Shown: piece by piece, positions 1 to 6,909 of the stretch
Numbering within the stretch: position 1 is the first letter of the stretch
How the letters are laid out: each line of letters opens with the position of its first letter
NCBI GenBank assembly: GCA_964626885.1
Contig: CAZVJA010000194.1
Coordinates: forward strand, 1 to 10,385
Direction of reading: 5' to 3'
From: CAZVJA01 sp964626885
GTDB taxonomy: Bacteria > Planctomycetota > Planctomycetia > Planctomycetales > Planctomycetaceae
Length of the DNA stretch: 10,385 nucleotides
Notes under the pieces: model-generated
What the model was told of the DNA's origin: nothing
The model's database searches: none
What the model saw: only the letters and a program-made list of their open reading frames with translations
Position numbers and translations under genes: made by a program

Positions 1-707
1 ACAAAGCCGCGCGGTATGTCGAACTCGGCAAGCAGTGGGCCGCCGGACATACCAACCGGATGATCAAGGTGCCGGCCACACCGGGGGGCCTGGCAGCGCT
101 GGAGGGGCTCGCCGCGGCTGGGGTGACCCTCAATGTGACGTTGCTTTTCACACAGCGGCAATACGAGATTGCGCGCGACGCGGTCTGGCGCGGTGCTCAA
201 AAACGCAAGTCGCTCGACGGGTTCAAGAGCGTCTACAGCATCTTCATCAGCCGCATCGACGTTTACACCAAGCAGCACGTGGCCGATTTGTCGCCGGCCG
301 CGCAGGGAATTGTGGGAATTGTGAACGCCAAGCGGCTCTGGAGAGAGAACGAGAAATTCTGGAGCGGCAAGAACCTCCCGTTGAAGCAGGAGTTCATCTT
401 CGCGAGCACAGGGACGAAAGACCCGTCCGATCCCGCCGACAAGTACGTTGGGGCGCTCGCGGGGTCCGATATTCAGACCAATCCCCCCGCCACGAACGCC
501 GCCATTCAGGTGTTGCCGGGCAAGACCTTCACGCGAACGGTCGATCAATTGCCCCCGGCGGACGTGCTGGCAGAGATCGACAAGAAGGTCGATTTCCAGA
601 AGCTGGAAGAGGTGCTGATGGACGAGGGGCTGAAGAAATTCGCCGACCCGCAGAAGGCGTTGTTGAAGCTGATCGCGTCGAAACGGGAATCGCTGCAGGT
701 GGCGTGA
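1..707 (+). CDS. tal: Transaldolase (5' part outside window)
   Basis: The reading frame is open from base 3, leaving about 234 C-terminal residues; the N-terminal third lies off the window. Transaldolase moves a dihydroxyacetone unit between sugar phosphates in the non-oxidative pentose phosphate pathway in the cytoplasm. Seen: the motif RMIKVPATPGG, whose lysine (codon 66-68) matches the Schiff-base lysine of the family; then GVTLNVTLLFTQRQYE, the strand-helix segment after that lysine; SVYSIFISRID; the phosphate-site segment ASTGTKDP; and TNPPATNAAI. The C-terminal tail rich in K, E and L (VDFQKLEEVLMDEGLKKFADP) resembles the roughly 370-residue bacterial (TIGR00876-like) transaldolases rather than short fructose-6-phosphate aldolases; that subfamily placement is inference. 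Stop TGA at 705-707. The next gene, fhcC, is on the same strand 71 bases on, with no obvious terminator between, so cotranscription is possible. Confidence 0.93.
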   Translation, partial: KAARYVELGKQWAAGHTNRMIKVPATPGGLAALEGLAAAGVTLNVTLLFTQRQYEIARDAVWRGAQKRKSLDGFKSVYSIFISRIDVYTKQHVADLSPAAQGIVGIVNAKRLWRENEKFWSGKNLPLKQEFIFASTGTKDPSDPADKYVGALAGSDIQTNPPATNAAIQVLPGKTFTRTVDQLPPADVLAEIDKKVDFQKLEEVLMDEGLKKFADPQKALLKLIASKRESLQVA

Positions 708-778
708 ACCGTCCCGGTAACCTTTCGCGCGCCCCCTTCAACTTTTTTACTCGATACACCAGAACCGGAATCGCCTCG

Positions 779-1606
779 ATGCCGCTTGTCCTTCGCATCA
801 AAACGGAAACGACCATTCCGCTGGAGGTCGACACCGTCCGGCTGGAAACAGTCCGCACGCAGTCTGTCGATGATGTGTTGCGGACGTTGATTCAGCACGG
901 AAACCGGCAGGAACCGCTTGGCGAGTACTTCGCAGCGTCCGGCTCGGCGGCCGACGACAATGAGCTGGTATGGGAAGGGGACTGCAGCCGGGTCAAGCTG
1001 ATCGGCACGCACCTGACGGACGGGAAGATCCGCGTCGAGGGGAACGCGGGGATGCATCTGGGGGCGGAGATGCGCGGCGGGGAGATTGTCGTGAACGGCA
1101 ACGCGGCTGACTGGGTGGGGGCGGAAATGCACGGTGGCCGGATTCACGTCAAAGGGAATGTCGGGCATCTCGTCGGAGCAGTCTATCGCGGCGGCCGTCG
1201 CGGCATGACCGGCGGGCTGATTCTTGTCGACGGCAACGCCGGCAACGAGGCCGGGCACACCATGCGCCGCGGGACGATTGCCATCGGCGGCGGTTGCGGC
1301 GATGCGGCGGGATTCAACATGATCGCGGGAACGGTCCTCGTCTTTGGCGAGATGGGAATTCGCCCCGGCGCGGGGATGCGTCGCGGGACGATCGGCATTC
1401 TGGGGACGCACAAACCCCCGGAGATGCTGCCGACGTTCCGCCGCGCGTGTGTCTATCAGCCGGTGTTTCTGCGGTTTTACTTCACGCAGCTTCGCCGCGC
1501 GGGATTTGCCGTCCCCGACGATTGCATCGACGGAAGTTATCGACGTTACTGTGGCGATTTTCTCGAAACGGGACGCGGGGAGATTCTGGTGCGGGAAGCC
1601 GTATGA
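779..1606 (+). CDS. fhcC: Formyltransferase/hydrolase complex subunit C (formylmethanofuran dehydrogenase subunit C homologue)
   Basis: A 275-residue protein starting at ATG 779; the frame is open further upstream only as a shadow of the transaldolase. Residues about 68-209 are a run of glycine-rich repeats of roughly 20 residues (GNAGMHLGAEMRGGEIVV, then GNAADWVGAEMHGGRIHV, GNVGHLVGAVYRGG, GNAGNEAGHTMRRGTIAI and so on). This GxxGxxxG pattern is the right-handed beta-helix of FwdC/FmdC and of the glutamate synthase alpha C-terminus. The tail VYQPVFLRFYFTQLRRAGF and the size fit the bacterial FhcC branch. In bacteria Fhc converts formyl-tetrahydromethanopterin to formate, with C as a structural subunit. 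The other subunits (FhcA, B, D) are not in the window. The ribosome binding site before 779 is weak (CCGGAA). Its stop codon overlaps the Shine-Dalgarno of the following OleC-like gene. Glutamate synthase is unlikely because the repeat domain here is the whole protein. Confidence 0.9.
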   Translation: MPLVLRIKTETTIPLEVDTVRLETVRTQSVDDVLRTLIQHGNRQEPLGEYFAASGSAADDNELVWEGDCSRVKLIGTHLTDGKIRVEGNAGMHLGAEMRGGEIVVNGNAADWVGAEMHGGRIHVKGNVGHLVGAVYRGGRRGMTGGLILVDGNAGNEAGHTMRRGTIAIGGGCGDAAGFNMIAGTVLVFGEMGIRPGAGMRRGTIGILGTHKPPEMLPTFRRACVYQPVFLRFYFTQLRRAGFAVPDDCIDGSYRRYCGDFLETGRGEILVREAV

Positions 1607-1608
1607 GG
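1605..1608 (+). promoter_or_regulatory. Shine-Dalgarno overlapping the fhcC stop codon
   Basis: GAGG at 1605-1608 shares the GA of the fhcC TGA stop (1604-1606) and lies 8 bases before GTG 1617. It decides the start of the OleC-like gene and suggests translational coupling, since a ribosome terminating on fhcC covers this site. Confidence 0.65.
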
Positions 1609-1616
1609 CGAAAACG

Positions 1617-3278
1617 GTGAACATTGCCAGCCGGTTATCGATCTCCGCCGGTTTGGTGCCGCAGCAACGGGCGGTCGTCGTGCCCGACGGACGAGACGCC
1701 GCAGGACGCGCGCGATACTCCCACATCTCTTTTCTCGAGCTGGAGCAGCAGACCGATCGTCTGGCGCGGGGACTGCGTGAGATGGGTGTCGTCCCCGGCA
1801 TGCGAATCGTGCTGATGGTCCGTCCCGGCATCGAGTTCATCGCGCTGGTCTTCGCGCTATTCAAATGCGGCGCGGTGGTGGTACTCATCGATCCTGGCAT
1901 GGGGGGCCGGAATATCTTTCGATGTCTCGAAGAGGTCGAACCGGATGGGTTCGTTGCCATTCCGCTGGTGCATGCCATTCGCCTCAGCCGACGACGAAAA
2001 TTTCCGAAGGCGCGATTCAACGTGACGGTTGGGCGGCGATGGTTCTGGAGCGGCCCAACATACAAGCAACTGCTGGGTGACCACTGGACTCCCTTCCCCA
2101 TGATGCAGACGCGAGCCACCGACCCCGCGGCGATCATCTTCACCAGCGGCAGCACCGGACCGCCGAAAGGAGTCCTCTATGAGCACGGCATGTTCGACGC
2201 GCAGGTCGATCTGATCCGCGATGAGTACGGCATCGAGCCGGGGGAGGTCGATCTCTCCGGGTTTCCGTTTTTCGCGCTCTTCAACCTGGCGATGCAGGTA
2301 ACGACTGTCGTGCCGGAGATGAACGCCAGCCGGCCGGCCAGTGTCGATCCGGGAAAGATTGTTGAATCGATTCGGGACAACGGCGTAACACAATCGTTCG
2401 GTTCGCCCGCTATCTGGAACAAAGTCGGCCGCTATTGCGAGCAGGAGAAAATCGAACTGCCGACGCTGCGACGTGTTCTCTCGGCCGGCGCTCCGGTGCC
2501 AATTTACGTCCTCGAGCGGATGCAGAAGACACTCACGGGGGAGAACGCTTCGCTGCATACGCCGTACGGTGCCACCGAATCGCTTCCGGTGGCGACCATC
2601 TCCAGCCGGGAAGTACTCGAACAGACCGCCGAGCGGACGCGCCGCGGCGCGGGAACCTGTGTGGGGCATTTGTTCGCTCAGATCTCGGTGAAGATCATCG
2701 AAATTACTGAAAAGGTCATCCCAACAATTGCGGAGGCAAAGGAGTTGCCTGCCGGCCAAATCGGAGAGATCATCGTCCAAGGGCCGAGCGTCACACGCGA
2801 ATATTTTCGGCGGCTGGAAGCGACGTCACGGGCCAAGATCACGGACGGCGAGCGTTTCTGGCATCGCATTGGCGACGTCGGGTATTTTGACCACGACGGG
2901 GCTCTCTGGTTCTGCGGTCGCAAGGCGCACGTCGTCGAAACGTCCCAAGGCAAAATGTTCACCGAGCCCTGCGAAACGATTCTGAACGAGCATCCTCGCG
3001 TTTTTCGCACCGCGCTGGTTGGTATCGGTCCCCGGCCGGACCAGCAACCGGTGGTGGTTGTGGAACCGGAAGGGGGACATTTTCCGGCGGGACAAAATGA
3101 ACGCGTGCATTTTGAGCGTGAGCTGCGGGATCTCGCCGCGGGCAATTCATTGACGGCGGCAATCCAGACGTTTCTGTTTCATCGGTCGTTGCCGGTCGAT
3201 ACTCGCCACAATGTAAAAATCAATCGCGAGACACTGGCGGTCTGGGCGGAGCGGAAGCTGGGGGGTCGAAGAAGTTGA
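1617..3278 (+). CDS. OleC-type AMP-dependent synthetase (beta-lactone synthetase-like; often annotated fatty acid CoA ligase family protein)
   Basis: 553 residues from GTG 1617; homology to OleC begins right there (NIASRL), and GAGG at 1605-1608 sits 8 bases upstream, so this start is preferred although the frame runs open back to 1344. Domains: ANL superfamily adenylating enzyme. Seen: P-loop TSGSTGPPKGV (176-186), YGATE (317-321), GDVGYFDHDG from residue 419 followed by WFCGRKAHVV, and near the end LPVDTRHNVKINRE, whose lysine 534 is at the usual position of the C-terminal catalytic lysine. The WFCGRKAH and DxRHNxKI signatures separate OleC from ordinary acyl-CoA ligases. OleC turns 2-alkyl-3-hydroxy acids into cis-beta-lactones using ATP during long-chain olefin synthesis. 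The partners oleA, oleB and oleD are not next to it, so the true substrate is unknown. It is probably coupled to fhcC upstream. No signal peptide; cytoplasmic. Confidence 0.87.
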   Translation: MNIASRLSISAGLVPQQRAVVVPDGRDAAGRARYSHISFLELEQQTDRLARGLREMGVVPGMRIVLMVRPGIEFIALVFALFKCGAVVVLIDPGMGGRNIFRCLEEVEPDGFVAIPLVHAIRLSRRRKFPKARFNVTVGRRWFWSGPTYKQLLGDHWTPFPMMQTRATDPAAIIFTSGSTGPPKGVLYEHGMFDAQVDLIRDEYGIEPGEVDLSGFPFFALFNLAMQVTTVVPEMNASRPASVDPGKIVESIRDNGVTQSFGSPAIWNKVGRYCEQEKIELPTLRRVLSAGAPVPIYVLERMQKTLTGENASLHTPYGATESLPVATISSREVLEQTAERTRRGAGTCVGHLFAQISVKIIEITEKVIPTIAEAKELPAGQIGEIIVQGPSVTREYFRRLEATSRAKITDGERFWHRIGDVGYFDHDGALWFCGRKAHVVETSQGKMFTEPCETILNEHPRVFRTALVGIGPRPDQQPVVVVEPEGGHFPAGQNERVHFERELRDLAAGNSLTAAIQTFLFHRSLPVDTRHNVKINRETLAVWAERKLGGRRS

Positions 3279-3286
3279 GAGTTGAG
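3273..3286 (+). repeat. Tandem heptad AGTTGAG x2
   Basis: Two perfect copies of AGTTGAG, the first overlapping the TGA stop (3276-3278) of the OleC-like gene. It matches the heptads at 10128-10155, which also follow a plus-strand stop codon. Confidence 0.4.
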
Positions 3287-3306
3287 GCGCGCGGACACGG
3301 GCGATT

Positions 3307-3356
3307 CTTTCTCCCCTCTCCCCTTGCGGGAGAGGGGCTGGGGGCGAGGGGGAGAA
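3307..3356. repeat. GC-rich palindromic intergenic element (REP-like hairpin)
   Basis: CCCCTCTCCC at 3313-3322 is perfectly complementary to GGGAGAGGGG at 3328-3337, with a 5-base loop (CTTGC). A second G-rich stretch ending GGGGGAGAAG (to 3357) can pair imperfectly with CTTTCTCCCC (3307-3316), giving an alternative outer stem. It sits 28 bases after the OleC-like stop and before the methyltransferase gene. Similar CTCTCCCCTTGCGGGAGAGGGG strings recur between genes in many GC-rich bacterial genomes (recollection, not checked here). There is no T-run, so it is not a classical intrinsic terminator, though it may slow or end transcription or stabilise mRNA 3' ends. Confidence 0.6.
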
Positions 3357-3390
3357 GCAGGGGCAAACAACGGGCCATAAAGGGTTGAGC

Positions 3391-4872
3391 ATGGAAGTTC
3401 CGGCTTCAAAAAGTCGAGTTCGCGCGACACGGATAAAAACGCCGGCACGGTCGCGCGTCGAGTTCGGCGATTTTCAAACGCCGGACGCTCTCGCGCAGGA
3501 GGTCTGCAAACTACTCAACAATCGCGGGCCGCGCTCACTGCTCGAACCGACCTGCGGAACCGGCACGTTTCTCGCTGCGGCTGCTCGGTGCTTCCCGGGT
3601 GTATCGCGGGCTCTTGGGTATGAAATCAACGCTGCGTACGTCGAACAGGCATCTGCCAACGAATCGCTCGCGCGGGCGGAAATACTCCAGGCGGACTTTT
3701 TCCACACTGACTGGTCGAAGGTTATCGCGTCCCTTCCGGAGCCGATTCTGGTCATCGGCAATCCACCGTGGGTCACAAATGCCGGTCTGGGACGCATCGA
3801 TGGCAACAACCTCCCCGCGAAGTCGAACTTTCAGAATCACCACGGGCTCGATGCCCGGACCGGCAAAAGCAACTTCGACATCTCGGAATTCATGTTGCTG
3901 CATTTGCTGGAGCTTTTGAAGGGGCGACAGGCGACGCTGGCCATGCTCTGTAAGACAGCCGTCGCGCGACGCGTTTTGTCGCATGCGTGGAAATCGGAAT
4001 GGAACATCAGCCGCGCGGAGATGCGGCGGATCGATGCCGACCGGCACTTCGGCGCGGCAGTTGATGCCTGTTTGCTCATCTGCGATCTGCGTGGCAACTC
4101 GCCCAGAAAGAACGTGTGCTCCCGGGAATGTGATCTTTTCGAATCGGTCGCCGCGCGGCGAAAGTCGGGGACGATCTGCTGGCGCGGAGGCCGGCTGGTG
4201 GCGGATGTCGGCGTGTATGAACGAGCAAAGCATCTGCTGGCAGAGGCCGACCCCGCGCCGTGGCGGTCCGGAATCAAGCACGACTGCGCCGCAGTGATGG
4301 AACTAAGGTATGAAGGGGAGCAGTACCGCAACGGGCTTGGCGAACTGATCGATCTGGAGCCGACATTCGTCTACCCAATGCTCAAAAGCTCCGATCTTGC
4401 GGCCGGTCGCACAACGACTGATCGTTACATGCTTGTGCCGCAACGAAGCGTCACCGACGACACTCGTTCGCTTGAAGCAACCGCGCCGAAAACTTGGCGC
4501 TATCTGGAGGCACACGCCGAGTTGCTCAACCGGCGAGCAAGCTCCGTCTATCGGCATCGGCCGCCATTCGCCATTTTCGGCGTGGGGAAATACACTTTTT
4601 CGCCGTGGAAGGTCGCGGTCTCGGGGTTGTACAAAGAGCCGCGGTGTGTGGCGGTGGGAAAGAGGCGGGGGAAGCCGGTTGTGTTCGACGACACGGTCTA
4701 TTTTCTCCCGTGCCGTGGGGAATCGGAGGCGCGTCGGCTGGCGGTGTTGCTCAACTCGGAGAGTGCCCGCGAGTTCTTTTCGGCGTTCCTGTTTCGCGAT
4801 TCGAAGCGGCCGGTGACGGCGGAACTACTGCGGCGACTCGATCTGTCGAAGTTGGCTGCCGCCAAAACATGA
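3391..4872 (+). CDS. Stand-alone SAM-dependent N6-adenine-type DNA methyltransferase
   Basis: 493 residues from ATG 3391; AAGGG at 3380-3384 is 6 bases upstream, better placed than for the in-frame TTG at 3385. Seen: FQTP (28-31, motif X region), LEPTCGTGTFL (51-61, SAM-binding motif I), GNPPW (123-127, motif IV of the [DNS]PP[YFW] type typical of adenine-N6 enzymes acting by base flipping), then SNFDISEFMLLHLL and a helix-rich Rossmann remainder. The C-terminal half contains VYRHRPPFAIFGVGKY (RPPF at 390-393) and SPWKVAVSGLYKEP, a segment also found in Eco57I-like and PglX-like methyltransferases near the target recognition region. Expected reaction: transfer of a methyl group from S-adenosylmethionine to adenine in a specific DNA site. 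No endonuclease, specificity subunit or BREX gene adjoins it; flanks are an OleC-like gene and a tRNA. It could be a solitary regulator or the methylase of a split system. Target site unknown. Confidence 0.85.
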   Translation: MEVPASKSRVRATRIKTPARSRVEFGDFQTPDALAQEVCKLLNNRGPRSLLEPTCGTGTFLAAAARCFPGVSRALGYEINAAYVEQASANESLARAEILQADFFHTDWSKVIASLPEPILVIGNPPWVTNAGLGRIDGNNLPAKSNFQNHHGLDARTGKSNFDISEFMLLHLLELLKGRQATLAMLCKTAVARRVLSHAWKSEWNISRAEMRRIDADRHFGAAVDACLLICDLRGNSPRKNVCSRECDLFESVAARRKSGTICWRGGRLVADVGVYERAKHLLAEADPAPWRSGIKHDCAAVMELRYEGEQYRNGLGELIDLEPTFVYPMLKSSDLAAGRTTTDRYMLVPQRSVTDDTRSLEATAPKTWRYLEAHAELLNRRASSVYRHRPPFAIFGVGKYTFSPWKVAVSGLYKEPRCVAVGKRRGKPVVFDDTVYFLPCRGESEARRLAVLLNSESAREFFSAFLFRDSKRPVTAELLRRLDLSKLAAAKT

Positions 4873-4902
4873 GAATTTCGAGAATACATCCGCCGGGCGT
4901 AC

Positions 4903-4933
4903 AAAAAAACACTGGCGGACCAGCCGCCAGTGT
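4903..4933 (-). terminator. Intrinsic terminator of tRNA-Leu
   Basis: A perfect 10-bp stem, ACACTGGCGG (4909-4918) with CCGCCAGTGT (4924-4933), and a 5-base loop. The plus strand has a run of A at 4903-4909, so the minus-strand transcript has a strong hairpin followed at once by a U-run. It lies 46 bases past the tRNA 3' end. The plus-strand transcript of the methyltransferase would form the same hairpin but without the U-run. Confidence 0.9.
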
Positions 4934-4979
4934 CATGCGAATTTGATTTCCACCGTCCGAATTCGCAGCTTTCGGAAAG

Positions 4980-5065
<86 letters not shown>

Positions 5066-5082
5066 AGGAATGGGAACGACTC

Positions 5083-5110
5083 AGTATAGCAGGGAGGCGG
5101 AGGGGTTCAA
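5083..5110 (-). promoter_or_regulatory. Sigma70-type promoter of tRNA-Leu
   Basis: Read on the minus strand: -35 TTGAAC (5105-5110), 16-base spacer, -10 TATACT (5083-5088, five of six consensus bases). The predicted start near 5076 leaves a leader of about 11 bases before the tRNA. Placement and the match to a dedicated terminator downstream support a one-gene transcription unit. Not tested experimentally. Confidence 0.65.
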
Positions 5111-5179
5111 GGATGCCGGAAGCGTTACGAAATTACGTCTCTGATGGCGTGGAAAAGAGACCCGTTTTCCTGCAGGTGG

Positions 5180-5284
5180 TTTCAAAACGATGTATTTGGG
5201 AGGGCGACACTCCGTGGAGCCGCCACGATGAGAGGCTTTCGGTCACAGCGGCTCGGCCGGAGCCTCGCCCTCCCTATTTTGAAA
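5180..5284. repeat. Imperfect inverted-repeat element (palindromic repeat or MITE-like) between tRNA-Leu and hydrolase gene
   Basis: Outer arms TTTCAAAA (5180-5187) and TTTTGAAA (5277-5284). Inside them, GGGAGGGCGA (5198-5207) pairs with TCGCCCTCCC (5265-5274), CTCCG (5210-5214) with CGGAG (5258-5262), and GAGCCGC (5217-5223) with GCGGCTC (5248-5254), leaving a loop at 5224-5247. About 22 of 26 inner-arm bases pair. It lies just beyond the stop of the minus-strand hydrolase, where it could also shield or end that transcript, although there is no U-run. The rest of 5089-5290 holds the tRNA promoter, a weak 6-bp inverted repeat GTCTCT/AGAGAC (5137-5161) and no convincing gene. Confidence 0.6.
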
Positions 5285-5290
5285 TCACCA

Positions 5291-6430
5291 CTACTCAAAC
5301 GCGGCGGAAAGGGCGTTCGACAGCTTCGCCAGAAACCGGCCGTGAGGCTCCTGCGGCTGTGTGGTCAGGATGATCGCGAACGCATCGCGATCGGGATCGA
5401 TCCACATCAGGGTGCCGGTCGCTCCCCAGTGCCCGTAAGTTCGCGGACCGAGCAGGTCGCCGAAGCTTTCGCTCTGTCCTGGCCAGTTGAGCCGCCAGCC
5501 AAGCCCCCACGGCTTGCAGTCGCGATCGCCGGCCGGGATGTGCGCGAAGCTTATTAACTGGTTACGCGTGGCGGCCGCGATGCTCGCGGGGCTGAGGATT
5601 CGCCGGCCGTCGAGCGTCCCGCCGCCGAGCATCATTCGTGCGAAACGGGCGAGATCATCGGGAGTGGTGAGCAGCCCGCCCCATGGCGCGCCAAAAACAC
5701 GCCAATAACGGCTGTTCCAATCCCAGGAAGGTTCCGTGTCCTCTTCCGGTGGTACACGAATTTCCGCAATGCGGTCGACGGTCGGAGTTGGGCCGTCGAA
5801 CCATTGGGATGGAGCGCCGAGCGCGGTGTCGCGCATGCCGAGCGGCTCGAAGATTTCCTCGCGAAGGAATTGTGGCGTCGGCTTCCCGACAATCCGTTCA
5901 ATGATCGCGCCGAGCACCGCGATTCCCATGCTCTGATATTTCACGCCGCGGCCCGGAGGGAACGCGGTTTCGACGCTGCAGGTCTCCTCGACAAAGGCCG
6001 ACAGAGGCGCATGAGCACGGCGCAATTCGCGATTGTTCGGGAGCATGTCGGGCAAGCCCGAGGTGTGTGTCAGCAGATGTCGGACTTCGATGCCATTCTT
6101 TCGCCGGCCGCGAAACTCCGGCAGAAGATCGCGGACCCGGTCACCGAGCAGAAGTTGCCCGCGCTCGATGAGCAGCAGCGCTGCGGCCGCAACGATCGGC
6201 TTGGTGATCGACGCGACAAGAAAGATGGCATCGTTGCGGATGGGGGACGACTCGGTGGAGACATGCTGCCGGCCAAACAGATGTGTGCCGGTCGTCGCGG
6301 AAGTCCGACCGCAATGCAGTCCGATCGCCGGGATTTTGTCGTCACGGCACCATTCTGCAGCCAGGTCGAGCGCGCGTCGCCAGCGATCGGCACAGAGCCC
6401 CACTGAGGTGATCTCACGCGTGTTGCTCAT
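5291..6430 (-). CDS. Serine hydrolase of the class C beta-lactamase / EstB esterase family
   Basis: 379 residues from ATG 6428-6430. An in-frame TTG at 6499 would add 23 residues that overlap the STAS gene and look unrelated to the family, so the ATG is chosen although its ribosome binding site is weak. Seen: SITK (S74, K77), the catalytic serine and general-base motif SxxK; HLLTHTSGLPD (118-128), a strong family signature; YQS (165-167), the YxN/S motif; GAPWGGLLTTPDDLARFARMML (248-268), including the conserved WGG; and HWGATG (334-339), the HxG counterpart of the beta-lactamase KTG. The family includes carboxylesterases, D-aminopeptidases and penicillin-recognising enzymes, and real beta-lactamase activity is the exception. 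No signal peptide or membrane segment is visible, which argues for a cytoplasmic enzyme and against antibiotic defence. The STAS gene is 58 bases upstream on the same strand. Substrate unknown. Confidence 0.9.
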   Translation of the reverse strand: MSNTREITSVGLCADRWRRALDLAAEWCRDDKIPAIGLHCGRTSATTGTHLFGRQHVSTESSPIRNDAIFLVASITKPIVAAAALLLIERGQLLLGDRVRDLLPEFRGRRKNGIEVRHLLTHTSGLPDMLPNNRELRRAHAPLSAFVEETCSVETAFPPGRGVKYQSMGIAVLGAIIERIVGKPTPQFLREEIFEPLGMRDTALGAPSQWFDGPTPTVDRIAEIRVPPEEDTEPSWDWNSRYWRVFGAPWGGLLTTPDDLARFARMMLGGGTLDGRRILSPASIAAATRNQLISFAHIPAGDRDCKPWGLGWRLNWPGQSESFGDLLGPRTYGHWGATGTLMWIDPDRDAFAIILTTQPQEPHGRFLAKLSNALSAAFE

Positions 6431-6488
6431 GCAGATAACCGTGTTCCATGCAAGGCGACGGGATGTAGCGCTTCCTAAATGGATCGCC

Positions 6489-6818
6489 TCACAGCTCAAG
6501 ATCGTGAATGTGCAGGATGCGGTCGAGCTTCATGATCTCCAGCACGTCGCGAATATCGCGACAGGGGTTGTAGATGTGCACGTCGACCCCGAGTTGCTTG
6601 TGCAGCGATGCCAGCAGGCCGATCATGCCGCTCGGCAGAAGCTTGACGTTGGTCAGATCGATGGCGAAGACCTTGCAGTGATGTTTTTTGATGAGCTTGG
6701 AGATTTCATCGCGGCATTGCGTAACATTGATCCGGTCGAGGACCGACTCGCTTCCGAATCCGACGACCGTCAACTCTCCAGCCTTGTAAACTTCGAGGAT
6801 GCGCGAAACTTTCGGCAT
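6489..6818 (-). CDS. STAS-domain protein, anti-sigma factor antagonist-like
   Basis: 109 residues from ATG 6816-6818, with AAGGA (minus strand, 6828-6832) 9 bases upstream. The whole protein is one STAS domain: an N-terminal beta segment, GELTVVGFGS (14-23), the central FAIDLTNVKLLPSGMIGLL (51-69), and a C-terminal helix after VDVHIYNPCRDIRDVLEIMKLD. In SpoIIAA and RsbV the equivalent loop is D-S-x-G and its serine is phosphorylated by an anti-sigma kinase. Here serine 63 keeps that position but the preceding acid is replaced by proline. The protein may therefore bind a partner-switching kinase or sigma regulator in the cytoplasm, with altered phosphorylation. No kinase, phosphatase or sigma factor is in the window. 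The hydrolase gene 58 bases downstream is probably cotranscribed. Partners and regulon unknown. Confidence 0.85.
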   Translation of the reverse strand: MPKVSRILEVYKAGELTVVGFGSESVLDRINVTQCRDEISKLIKKHHCKVFAIDLTNVKLLPSGMIGLLASLHKQLGVDVHIYNPCRDIRDVLEIMKLDRILHIHDLEL

Positions 6819-6835
6819 CTGGGGATTTCCTTACG

Positions 6836-6909
6836 AATACGGAATTCTTGCCGGTGGTGCCGACCGACCGGCTGTTGATCTGTGACAGTGTAAGTGAATT
6901 CCCCGTATT
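6836..6909. repeat. Inverted repeat in the divergent intergenic region (possible operator or leader hairpin)
   Basis: AATACGGAATTC (6836-6847) is repeated in inverted orientation as GAATTCCCCGTATT (6896-6909), with two extra bases in the second arm. Nested inside is GCCGGT (6850-6855) against ACCGGC (6867-6872). The right arm falls in the spacer of the candidate STAS promoter and the left arm lies just upstream of the STAS ribosome binding site. The remaining intergenic stretch up to 7045 contains TATATT at 6971-6976 as a weak -10 candidate for the plus-strand gene, without a convincing -35. Confidence 0.45.

Noticed and set aside
35..778. Upstream extension of the fhcC frame
   Set aside because: It overlaps the transaldolase in another frame and reads as R/G-rich shadow sequence; FhcC homology starts at the ATG at 779.
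545..2155. Long minus-strand open frame of 536 codons opposite fhcC and the OleC-like gene
   Set aside because: It is antisense to two well-supported genes, has low-complexity R/P/S/A-rich composition and no recognisable domain; typical shadow frame in GC-rich DNA.
3391..4872. Reading the methyltransferase as part of a restriction-modification or BREX system
   Set aside because: No nuclease, specificity, ATPase or phosphatase gene is present on either side within the window.
5113..5557. Small plus-strand frames after the tRNA
   Set aside because: They run through the palindromic element and the 3' end of the hydrolase gene, with no domain and no good ribosome binding site.
5291..6430. Calling the serine hydrolase an antibiotic-resistance beta-lactamase
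   Set aside because: It has no signal peptide, carries HWGATG rather than KTG, and fits the broad esterase/peptidase branch of the family.
5804..6878. Plus-strand open frames opposite the hydrolase and STAS genes
   Set aside because: Both minus-strand genes carry intact family motifs; the plus-strand frames show none.
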